Source: Macrophomina tecta (taxonomy: Eukaryota > Ascomycota > Dothideomycetes > Botryosphaeriales > Botryosphaeriaceae). From it: DNA of 64,000 nucleotides. The position numbers were made by a program, and so were the translations under genes. Where the stretch lies: contig JAKSGN010000035.1 in the NCBI GenBank assembly GCA_024180945.1, forward strand, positions 620,001 through 684,000. The letters are read 5' to 3'. Positions 45,101 through 54,403 of the stretch are shown here, in pieces (within the stretch, counting starts at the first letter, position 1; every line of letters begins with the position of its first letter). The notes under the pieces were generated by a model. The model was not told the DNA's origin. It did no database searches and saw only the letters and a program-made list of their open reading frames with translations.

Positions 45101-47233
45101 ATGGCTTACCCGTTCCTCCTGAACATACCTATTCCTGGCCTCACCGGCTCTAGAGCAGACACCTCAGTGACGGTCGGTCCAGAAGCAGCGCACTCGATCA
45201 ATGTCCAGAACAACCCCGACATTTCCGAGAAGCTTGAATATGACGACGACCGCAGCCACCCCTCTGCCGTGAAGCAGGAACAACTCGAAGATGCATCGCC
45301 GTGTTCCATCTCTAACTGCGCCGGCTCACCCGCGCCTACTTCCGAAATCTGTGATATCACAGCTGGCAACACAAATGGAACTTCTGCGAGTGAGCTCGCA
45401 TTCAGAAGCGCAATGCCCGTGGCTCTGACGCCGACTGTGGAATGTGGGGATGCTTGCACAAGGACGCTACAGAGAAAGTCGGGCAGCAGGCCAGTCTTCA
45501 TTGACCTGACAGCAGATGATGTCGTCGAAGTGAAGATTGAAGGAGATGTCAGCTCCACGCCTTCAATTTCCACGGGCCGCTGCGAAGCAAATCCAATGGC
45601 AGTCAAAGAGGAACCGGAGAGCACGTCAGTACCTATCGATCCCAATATTCCGTGCGCCCGCAGCGGTACGCCTCCGTCTATCAAGCAGGATCCGGAAGGC
45701 CCTGGAGACGATGAGTTCAAGGACTCCGAGTCTGATGATGACTCCTCCGAGAACCATCCAAATATCACTGCAGGAAATGGAGGCGCCCCAAGAGGCACCA
45801 AACGTCCGTCAGATTGCGCACCCGAGAATGTCGACCATCCACCGCGGAAGAAGAGAGGCCGGGCAAAGAAAGCGCCGCCGCCGCCTATCTACAAAGCTAC
45901 GGCAGAAAGGGCAAAGGGCACAAGCGACATCCCAGGAGCGTTGGACATTGACGACAGCGTCCTGGTAAAGATCAAGAAATGCTTCGATCGAGCGGAACAC
46001 AAGAACGCTTCCGATGCTGAGGCTAGAGCAGCGCTGTTCTTGGCCGGAAAGATGATGAGGCAGTACAACGTGGTGAAGGCCGAGGTGATGCAGTACAAAA
46101 CTGCTGAGGAGCAAGCCCAGTCCGCAGGAGAGAGTCGAGTTGTGATCAAACGTTCTGACGGAAAGGATGTCGCCATTCCGATCAGGCAGTGGATTTGGGA
46201 CTTGGCGGATGCCATGAAGGTCTATTTCGATGTCAAGAGTTACTCTTCCACCCCTCATAGTCGCTTTCGAGTTATATGGGTCTTCTACGGTATTGCCCAG
46301 AACACAGCGTCGGCTGCAATTGCCTTCGAGAAGATTTACAATCTGATCATGTATTGGTCTCAGGCAAAGAAGGGTATCGCGGCTAGAAATAGCTATTGCC
46401 TGGGCATCACTTGGCAGCTCAATCTCGACGGGAAGAAGAAAAAGGCCGATGAGATGAAGAAGGCCAAGAAAGCTGAGGCAGAGGAGATAGCAAAAAGAGA
46501 AAAAGATGAGCGACTGCAGAGGCAGAAGGAATTGGAAAGACTCCAGGCCACCGTCGAAGACGAACCTGAATCGATGCCAGAGCCCGATCACGAGCCGGTG
46601 GAGGGGCCTGGCCTTGATGAAATGCCTGGTCCTGATTTCGAGAGCTCGCAGCCCGGAGGGTGCGATGCCGATGCAGTTGACCTAGCTGATGACGGTTCTT
46701 CGGCAGACAGGGAGGGCTCGCTCGCCAATGATGATGATCCAGACGTTGCATCTCCCAGCGACGCGCCCGACGGGGCCGAGGACGAGAATGATGAGGATTG
46801 TTATGAGCCTGACATCGTCCTTGATGAGCACGAAACAGAGAACAGGTTATTTGATAACATCGACGATGAGATCGAGTATCACAAGGGCAAAACTTTCCAG
46901 AACGAAGCTGACTCCGCATGTCCATCCTCTCGACGCCGTTCACCTGCTCCGCCGCCATCTGAGCCAACCAATCCTGCCCGAAAAGAGTCACCGGAGCTAG
47001 AGCCGGAGTCCGAGCCCCACTGGAAGTCATCTATGCAGCTCACACTCTTCCGCGAGACTGCGCGCAAGATTGCCGAAAACTACCTCAAGTCCAAGGGTAT
47101 AAAGCCGAGTAAGAGCCGCCCTGGCGCTAAGCCCAAGGATCTGAAAGCTTTTCGCGAGGGTAAAAAGGATGCGCGTAAGATTGACGTCCATCAGAAGGCC
47201 TTGGAGGACAGGAAAGAAGGGGAGATAATTTGA
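45101..47233 (+). CDS. DUF2786 / DUF7168 domain protein, probably nuclear
   Basis: An intronless frame of 710 residues from ATG 45101 (an in-frame ATG at 45017 is the alternative). The N-terminal 280 residues are acidic and disordered, with short hydrophobic-acidic SUMO-interaction-like blocks (FIDLTADDVVEV) and a basic patch (PPRKKRGRAKKA) that could be a nuclear signal. Residues about 283-330 form the DUF2786 helix pair (VKIKKCFDRAEHKNASDAEA). Residues about 360-440 match DUF7168: YFDVKSYS, WVFYGIAQNTASAAIAFE, NSYCLGITW. A Lys/Glu coiled coil follows (about 442-490), then an acidic region and a basic C-terminus. The function of this pairing is not known. Confidence 0.8.
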   Translation: MAYPFLLNIPIPGLTGSRADTSVTVGPEAAHSINVQNNPDISEKLEYDDDRSHPSAVKQEQLEDASPCSISNCAGSPAPTSEICDITAGNTNGTSASELAFRSAMPVALTPTVECGDACTRTLQRKSGSRPVFIDLTADDVVEVKIEGDVSSTPSISTGRCEANPMAVKEEPESTSVPIDPNIPCARSGTPPSIKQDPEGPGDDEFKDSESDDDSSENHPNITAGNGGAPRGTKRPSDCAPENVDHPPRKKRGRAKKAPPPPIYKATAERAKGTSDIPGALDIDDSVLVKIKKCFDRAEHKNASDAEARAALFLAGKMMRQYNVVKAEVMQYKTAEEQAQSAGESRVVIKRSDGKDVAIPIRQWIWDLADAMKVYFDVKSYSSTPHSRFRVIWVFYGIAQNTASAAIAFEKIYNLIMYWSQAKKGIAARNSYCLGITWQLNLDGKKKKADEMKKAKKAEAEEIAKREKDERLQRQKELERLQATVEDEPESMPEPDHEPVEGPGLDEMPGPDFESSQPGGCDADAVDLADDGSSADREGSLANDDDPDVASPSDAPDGAEDENDEDCYEPDIVLDEHETENRLFDNIDDEIEYHKGKTFQNEADSACPSSRRRSPAPPPSEPTNPARKESPELEPESEPHWKSSMQLTLFRETARKIAENYLKSKGIKPSKSRPGAKPKDLKAFREGKKDARKIDVHQKALEDRKEGEII

Positions 47234-48160
47234 TTTCGGATAACTGCGAGTGACTTGGGTGAGGGCAGCTGGCGGGATCCGCTTCTCAAGCGGATCAAGG
47301 CCTCACAGGACTCAGGAACAAGATGTGCAAAGTGGTTGATTGTTGTAGGAACGCCTTCCAACGGCGGTTATCTACCTACGCTAAAATGCTCTCCTGCTCT
47401 GGGCGGCCCGAGGCCGCTGCCTACCCCAGGGAAGGACTTCCTCCCAACCAACTACCGCATCCTGACAGCAGCCAATAGCCCGACAAGCTACCTAACGGAC
47501 GCAGTAGGAGGTTCAAAAGGAGAAAAGGGTGTCTGCAGAATATCCAGACATGGGTTACAAAAGGAGAGGCGTGAGCATTGATCACTGACATGGTCTGTTT
47601 CTCTCTAGCTCTCTCTCTCTCTCTTTTTCTTTTTTCTTTTTTTTTTTCTCTCTTTTTTTCATTTGGGTGGTTTCTTGCTGGCAAAGGAAAGGAGGACAAA
47701 AAGGAGAAAAAAGACCTTGCCCATACTAAACTATAGCTTCAGTATGACGGTAGCTTACTGGTTCATTTACTGGTTCATTTGCTTCGAACTTGTAGACGAG
47801 GTCTTATTCCACGTGATCGACACGTGCATTATGCATTACACTACACTAACGTAGGCAGCAGTCGTCGGATCGCTTATCCTAGCCTATCAGAGGTCAGTCG
47901 CCACCAGAAGTTCCCATTGCTTGTTTTCCACTTCATCTCAGATTCATATTCTTGTACCGTGAGCGTCCTGCGACTTTTGTGTCCATATTCTGTCTCTGCA
48001 TAGAGATGAGAATGAGATTGTGACGCCGGAGCCATCGGGTGGTGTACTCTTCTGGCCCCCACTTGCAACGCCGTCCAGGCATACCGGTCGTGATTTGCTG
48101 CGGCAAAAAGACAGCCGGGGGAAAAGGAATAAAGCAGAACCCCATCAAACTGCAGAAAAG
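47234..48160. other. Intergenic region, no gene seen
   Basis: About 0.9 kb. It has a pyrimidine tract at 47604-47658 with (CT)n and T-runs, and the leader of the RING-YEATS gene. Confidence 0.4.
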
Positions 48161-49317
48161 ATGGACCGCCGCGGCCGCTCCGCAAGAAAGCGAAACACCG
48201 ACGCGTCCGCGGACCAACCCCAGCGCCACCCGCAGCAGGCTCCATCTTCTCCTCCTCCACCGATTCCCGCGCATCCATCCTCCAGCACCGCTACCACGGC
48301 TCCCGCCTCCAATGGAATCGAACCACCCGACGTCGTGTCTTCTCGCTTCTCAGCAAAATCTCATCAAGAACGCGCCGAGAAGCCACCCAACCCCACCATC
48401 GACGACGACGACCTCTGCCCTATTTGCCACCTCCTCCTACACCGCCCCGTCCGCACCGCCTGCGCCCACACTCTCTGCCAGTCCTGCATGGCGCACTGGG
48501 CGGACGTCTCGGCCGCCTCCGCGCACATGACCGTCGTCCCGCTCAGCCATGCCGACCCCTTGCCCGACGCGCATCCGGGACTGGTCGAGGCAAGGTGTCC
48601 AATGTGCCGGACGGTGACGACGGGGGTGAGGGATGGGAAGAGAGAGAGGGCGTTGCGAAGGAAGTATCCCGAGGCGTGAGCGGAGAGGGAGGAGGAGGAG
48701 AGGGGGGAGGGTGAAGGTGTGGAGGCGGGGAGTGTGCAGTCGGTGACGGTGTTTGTGGGGAATACGCATCGGTTGGTAGAGGGGCCGAATGGAAATGTGG
48801 ATTTGACGGGGAACTGTCACGAATGGAGCTTTTTCGTGAGGTTGGGCGAGACGGAGATGGTGGAGGAGGTGCAGATTGTTCTGGTGGGTTCTGATTTCTT
48901 TGCGACTTTTTGGGATTCCGCTGTTGCTCAGCTTCTTTCTTTCTGGCTTTTGCGGCTAGTTCCTTAGCGCTGGCTTATTTTGCTTTGTTGGTATGAAAAG
49001 GAGTGCTGACGATTACCTAGCATCCGACTTTTCGGCCTTCGCGCATCATAAGAGCTGCGCCACCTTATCAGATAACCCGCATTGGATGGGGCCGCTTCAC
49101 GATTCAGGCATACATCATCCTCAAGGCGGGATACTCCTGGATTAGTGAGGATGCTCAGGCCGCTCCGGACGGTGCTGACAAGGGAATGTTGCCGCTTGAA
49201 TGGATGCTTAGCTTCGACGGAGATGGCAGCATGGGACGATGCAGGTTGAAGATCAGAAATGAGGCTATTTCCAACGAGAGTAGTAGCAGTGACGAGGGCA
49301 GCGAGTGGGAGGAATGA
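48161..49317 (+). CDS. RING finger + YEATS domain protein, in-frame TGA at 48677
   Basis: The first block (48161-48883) has a Pro/Ser-rich N-terminus, then a C3HC4 RING: CPICHLLLHRPVRTACAHTL, CQSCM and CPMCRT, the mark of many E3 ubiquitin ligases. After RKYPEA the frame meets one TGA (48677-48679) and continues in the same frame with AEREEEE, then TVFVGNTHRLV and WSFFVRLGE. A 137-nt intron (48884-49020, ACCTAG acceptor) leads to exon 49021-49317: HPTFRPSRIIRAAPPYQITR, IGWGRFTI, which is a YEATS domain, a reader of acylated histone lysine. With the TGA counted as one codon the gene has 340 codons. The purine-rich DNA around the TGA makes a removing intron unlikely (a 57-nt GTGAGC...GAG one is the only in-frame option with a good donor). 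Nonsense mutation, readthrough or sequence error remain. Confidence 0.8.
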
Positions 49318-49714
49318 AACATATAGTGTTCGGAGGGTTTGCCAATGCTTTGTACCTGAACGAGAGCGATCACAGATAGCTAGCTTTGCGGTCAACAATC
49401 TCACAACAGTATATTGGTCCTGCATAACGGATGAATTGAGCTGCTAGGAGAAGACTATCGGGGAGGATATTCTCGAGAAAGGCCGTGCATTGTATCAATG
49501 GGGTGCTTGATCACCCCATTCTCGTTGTTTGAAGTTCGAGCAGCAACAGCTCCGCCCACTTCCGTTGGTGAGTGGGGAGCCCCGCCTTCCCTTTCGAGAT
49601 AAGCGAGACGTCATATCTGAGGAGCTCCCCCCGCCTTCGACTTCAAGCTTCAATTCAATTACTTTTCTTCCCCCTCCCAATTCCTAAATTCACCTTTGCA
49701 AACTGCACCGCGCC
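49318..49714. other. Intergenic region / SDR promoter
   Basis: 397 bp; no gene and no clear TATA box. A pyrimidine-rich leader precedes the SDR start. Confidence 0.4.
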
Positions 49715-50532
49715 ATGGCCTCCGACCTCAAGGGCCAAGTCGTCCTCATCACCGGCGCCGGCAGCGGCATTGGGTAAAGTAACACACTCGCAGCCGCGCC
49801 CCACTCCTGAGCACCAAGCTAATAGTCCATTCCTCGCACAGCCGCGCAACAGCCCTCAAACTGCACAGCCTCGGCGCGCTACTCGCCCTCACCGACGTCA
49901 ACCGCGACGGCGTGGCCGAGACCCACCGCCTCTGCGGCGGCGAGCCGCACTACGCGGCGACGCTGGACGTCAGCAGCCGCGACGACGTCGACATGCGCGT
50001 CGCCGAGCTGCTCGCGCGGTTCGACGGGCGCCTCGACCACGTCTTCAACTGCGCCGGTGTCAACCCGACCTCGTACCCGCTCGTCGACACGACCGACGCC
50101 TATTGGGAGAAGCTCATGGACGTCAACCTAAAAGGCACCTACCTCGTCACGCGCGCCACCATCCCGCACCTGACGGCGCCCGGCGGCTCGTTCGTCAACG
50201 TGTCGTCAATATGCGGCCTGCACCCCGTCGCCAACCAGGCCATCTACTGCGCCACTAAGTACGGCGTGATTGGGTTTAGCAAGAGCATGGCGCTCGAGCT
50301 GGGGCCGAGGGGCATCAGGACGAATGTCGTCGCGCCGGGCTATATCGATACGCCGACGAATGCGGGCGTGCTAAAGGGCCCGGAGTACGTGCGGCGGATG
50401 GAGGAGGGGAATGCGTTGGGGAGACTGGGAGAGCCGGCTGAGGTGGCGGATGTGGTGGCGTTTTTGATGGGCCAGGAGGCGAGGTATATGAACGGGAGTG
50501 TGGTTGAGATAGATGGTGGGCTGAAGGCGTAA
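49715..50532 (+). CDS. Short-chain dehydrogenase/reductase (classical SDR)
   Basis: An NAD(P)H-dependent oxidoreductase of 249 residues, the usual classical-SDR size. Exons 49715-49773 and 49842-50532 (68-nt intron) join within the cofactor motif TGAGSGIG (residues 13-20). The rest of the fold is plain: NCAG in strand 4, catalytic Ser in VNVSS, and Tyr/Lys in YCATK, then APGYIDTP and the C-terminal NGSVVEIDGG. An acidic residue at the end of strand 2 (LTDVN) favours NAD(H) over NADP(H). It is convergent with the P450 gene 275 bp away. The pair could act on one substrate, but this is only inference. Confidence 0.93.
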
Positions 50533-50807
50533 TATGTAGGCTAGTTTGGAATTTCTGCGCAAATCATCTTAATTTATGTGGCATCTTCCGAGGCGAGCCA
50601 TGTGTGCCCGTATTTGAGCTATTTTTTTTTTTTTGGGGGGGGTTTCTCGAAGGATCGGAATGTAGCCAGTAAAAGAAAGTATGCGGCGGCAGGCTGTATG
50701 GTATCCAAAGTACATGGAAAAAGATGTACAAGAAGCAGAATTGGCGTATACTTGAAGCACCACAGTGATTTCGAACGTCTCTCCACTTCCGCACGTTTCT
50801 CCCGGTC

Positions 50808-52401
50808 TTACTCCCTCTCCACAGGCTTCAACCGCACCATCAACGGCTTCTTCTCCCACAGCGCGTAAACCCTCTGATCCAGCCAGTCCTCGCTCTCGCC
50901 GCACAGTTCGAGGTCAAAGTGCCACAGCGTGTACGACAGGATCAGCCGCATCTCGTGCCAGGCCAGGTTCTTGCCGATGCAGTTGCGGGGGCCGTAGGAG
51001 AAGGGCTGCAGGATGGCCTTGTCGTCGTTGGCGAAGCGCGGGTCGTCGTTGTCCGGCAGCCAGCGCTCCGGGATGTATTCCTCCGGCAGGGCAAAGTGGC
51101 GAGACGAGTGGTAGGCGGCCCAGTTGGTGACAAAGACGGTGACCTGCGAGCTCTTCGTTAGCGCACAGCCCTGTCGCAGTTCATTGCATGCTGACTTACG
51201 TTGCCGGGGACGTGCTCGCCCTCGATAATGGTGCCGCCGCTCGGTGTCAGCCTGGGCAGTCCGCCGGGCACGGGCGGGTAGACGCGGAGGGCCTCCTCCA
51301 GACAGGCGTTCAGGTAGGGCAGCTGGGGCAGGTTCTGCAGGTTCATTTCGTCGGGCGAGGCGAAGGCGCCGCGGATCTCGGCGACCAGGCGCGCCATCTT
51401 GTCTGCGTTGCGCAGCAGCAGGTACGTCACGCCGGACAGCAGGGTGGCGGTGGTCTCGGTGCCGGCGATCATGAAGGTTGTGGCGTTGGCGTGCATCTCG
51501 GGCACCGTCAGCCGCGCGCCCTGGCCTTCTTCCTTCTCGCGCAGCACGTACGACCAGATGTCCGGCCGGTCCGTCTGGATCGCGAGGCGCCGGTCGACGC
51601 GGTCGAGTGCGTACTGCATGTGCTCGCGTTGCTTTTTCTTGAGCACGGGGAGCACATACGGCAGCGCGGCGTTGATCTTGGGGAAATAGAAGCGCAGCGT
51701 CGTGGAGAGCCCGAAGAACTTGACGGCCGCAAAGATGCCGCTGACCCATGCGTTGTACGTGGAGCCGGCGAGCAGCTGCAGTGATTCACCGAAGGTCAGG
51801 TCGGCCATGATGTCGAAGGTGGTGAAGTTGTACATGTCGACCATGTTGACCTTGGCGTCCGGGGTCGCCGTGCCCTGTGAGCGCAAGTTGGCCATGAGGA
51901 GTTCGACGTAGCCACGGAAGAGGGGCTCCTGGTCCTTGAGCGCACGGTCGGAGAAGGCGTGCGAGAAGATGCGGCGCTGGCGGCCGTGGTCGCCGTCGTC
52001 GGCGAGAAAAAGGCCCTTGGTGCCGGTGGAGGGGGGCCCGTAGTGGTCCGGGTCCTTGACGACGGGCGCGGCGTGGCCGTGGATGTCCTTCCAGGCTTTG
52101 GCCGTCGTGTAGCTGAGCTCGTTCGGGCTGATGCGCACGACATCGCCATAGGTGTCGTGCAGCCATTGGAGATGGTAGGGCTCAATGCCGCGGACGCGCC
52201 CTAGGATGCGCGGCAGAGACGTTGCTGCGGAGAACCAGGGGCCAGGGAAGTGGCGGAGAGGGTGGAAGTAGACATTGTATATGCCAGTGATGATGAGATA
52301 GGCAATCGAGGAGGGAGTCAGAATTCGGGGTTCAGGGTCCAGGGGTTTGAAAGGCTTACGGTTGTAGCTGTTCCGATGTATATAAGATTTAAAAGACCCA
52401 T
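50808..52401 (-). CDS. Cytochrome P450 (CYP65-like), first intron with CG end
   Basis: The main exon (52306-51200) and last exon (51143-50808, 56-nt intron) encode a complete P450 catalytic region similar to trichothecene C-15-hydroxylase-like (CYP65) enzymes: YFHPLRHFPGPW, I-helix AGTETTAT, K-helix EEALR, PERW, and the haem loop FSYGPRNCIG. No in-frame ATG precedes this region. The best start is ATG 52401, giving MGLLNLIYIGTATT (52401-52360). A GTAAGC donor follows, a CTGAC branch-like site, and 53 nt later the frame joins exactly to IAYLIITGIYNVYF, completing a membrane anchor; but the intron ends CG (52308-52307), not AG. With it, the product has 494 residues. Without it, the reading frame breaks. 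The gene may be damaged, or the base may be an error. Confidence 0.82.
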
Positions 52402-54403
52402 GGCGAGATAAGGAAAGGCAAAAAATCGAGTGAATGAGTGACTCAAGGAAACCAAAACCTAGAACACGAGCAGCGCTGAAGAAACGGCAAATGGCTGTAG
52501 TTTTTATACCGGACTTCTCATCCAGATAACTCCGGTGTAGCAGATCGCCGAGTAGGGCCGAAGTCTTAGTGCATCTCGGGCCCCTTCTGCTCCGGGCAAG
52601 CCATCGTGATGATTGCGGAGAAAAAGCCAAGATCTGCACTCGGCTCTTCGTACGGGAGCCCGAATAGGGATGATTGCGTTATAAGGTTTTGCAGATGGGC
52701 AGGTGCTGGGACTCCTGAGAAGGCGCCATGGCGCCAGGGCTTAATATTGCTACACGTGAGGATCTACGGCGCTCAGATTCAACGTCAATGTCTTGGGTGC
52801 TTGGAAGCCAGGCATGTCCAAACCCAGCACTTCAAGCCAAGCTTTGAATGCGGCCGAAGACGAAGAAGCGTTCCGCGAGAGCGCTTTGGTGCTGACTCGC
52901 AATTGCGGCTGGCGCCCTTCAGGCCACTCATCTCGAAAGCCAGGAAGGCAGTCGTGACGAACAGTCTGCACGGGCCGTTTGTGCAATGAGAGGCCGGAGA
53001 TAGCGACAGGGCTGTTCCTGTTTAGTGGTCGATCCGTTTAAATTTGGATACGGAACTGGTAAAAGGATCATCGGTGGCCTCTCGACACGCTGCCGCCTTT
53101 CCCTCGGCATTCGGAGAGGATGAGTAAAGACAAAAGGAGAGAAGGGGAGAGGAGGGCAATGCGTGGTGTTCTCGCATCATCGAGCGGCTCGATGTCGCAG
53201 AGGCACAACAACAGCGAGAAGCAGGCGTGGCGGCGAGGCAGTGGCCGCTGATAAGCAAGAGACGGGAGTCCATGCGGAGGGAAACGGCGACTTAGCTCGG
53301 CAAACACCACAGCAACGGTCTGCCAACCAGAAGCAATGGCGGCAGAGGCTAACTTGACGAACCATTGGCACGGACCGAGCCGGGCCTAGGGAGTTGCGAG
53401 CATTGAAGCCCCAAGCATGACCCCTCTCGAGCAGACGGGAGCAGTTCTCGTCGGATCGCACAGAGCGTAGCGTGCAGTAGTGTCAACGGCAGCAATATCA
53501 ATGCCTGCCACAGCTGCAGCTCCAGCAGCGCTCTCACCGGGCAACGAGGGGGGCTCCGGCGAGGGTGAAGATCCCTGGGGGAGGGGCTCGCTGGCACTGG
53601 CGGGCGGCGGCGCTTGAGCATGCAGAGCGCGCCGGAAGCGTGCCGTGGGCAGTTGGGCCGACGTATGCGTGCGTGCCAACGCATCGGCGTCGACGCAAGG
53701 CGCGAATGCGACGGGCGAGGGCGAGGGCAAGGCTTTGCACCAGGGCATTGCTGCCCAAGCAGCGCGCGCGGAGCCGGCTCGCGTGGGCTCCGCATTGCGC
53801 CTGCAGCGGCTGCCAGGTTGAAGAAAGCAGCGCCGGTGAAGGAGTGTGAGACGCGGGCTGGGCTGCACGGCGCTCGCGGGCTGGCGCTGGTGGTACCGAG
53901 TGCGATGTCTCTGCCGAGTCACATCGGACTCGGCCAGGGCATTGGCCCGCCTTTATCGCGGCTTGAGGAGGCGTGCGAGCCTAAGCCCAACCCGCCCGCA
54001 ACGCCATCTTATGCAGCCGCCCAACCCACGCTGGTTGGCCGCCCAGCCTCAGCTCTGCCCTCGCCCTCGTCCACTCCACGCCGAATAATAATAAGCCCGC
54101 CCGCCCACGCCCGCGGCCTCGCAGCACACCCTTTCTCGACCCTCCTCGCCCGCCCCGACCACGCCCGCCGTCCCAGCCTCGACTGCATCAACCCGCAGAT
54201 CGACGTTGCACACCACGCACCAGCATGAATTCCCCGCCGCTGTAGACCTGCCCCTTTCGCATGCGCCTGCAGCCGTGACGGAGTGCCTGTCGATCTTCAG
54301 CTGGAGCCTCCCTTTGCATTGCCTGCCCGGGGAGCCTCCAGCTCAAGCGGCGCGACTCCTCCCCCCAACCCACTCCGACCACTCACTCCCCGTCCCGACG
54401 ACC
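52402..54403. other. 2 kb divergent intergenic region, no gene supported
   Basis: The region lies between the P450 and the kinase. From about 53.4 to 54.4 kb it is GC-rich with overlapping ORFs on both strands (for example 53386-53922 minus, 53614-54228 plus) that lack motifs. The kinase frame is open back to 54206 but I treat that as leader. Confidence 0.4.
52501..52508 (-). promoter_or_regulatory. TATA box of the P450 gene
   Basis: TATAAAAA on the minus strand, 100 bp upstream of ATG 52401. It supports this ATG as the true start region. Confidence 0.5.

Noticed and set aside
45106..46591. Minus-strand ORFs of 231 and 260 codons
   Set aside because: Shadows of the DUF2786/DUF7168 gene on the plus strand.
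48676..48732. A 57-nt intron (GTGAGC ... GGGGAG) that would remove the TGA in the RING-YEATS gene
   Set aside because: The donor is good and the frame fits, but the DNA is almost all purine, with no branch-point motif and a GAG acceptor; kept only as the alternative in the gene entry.
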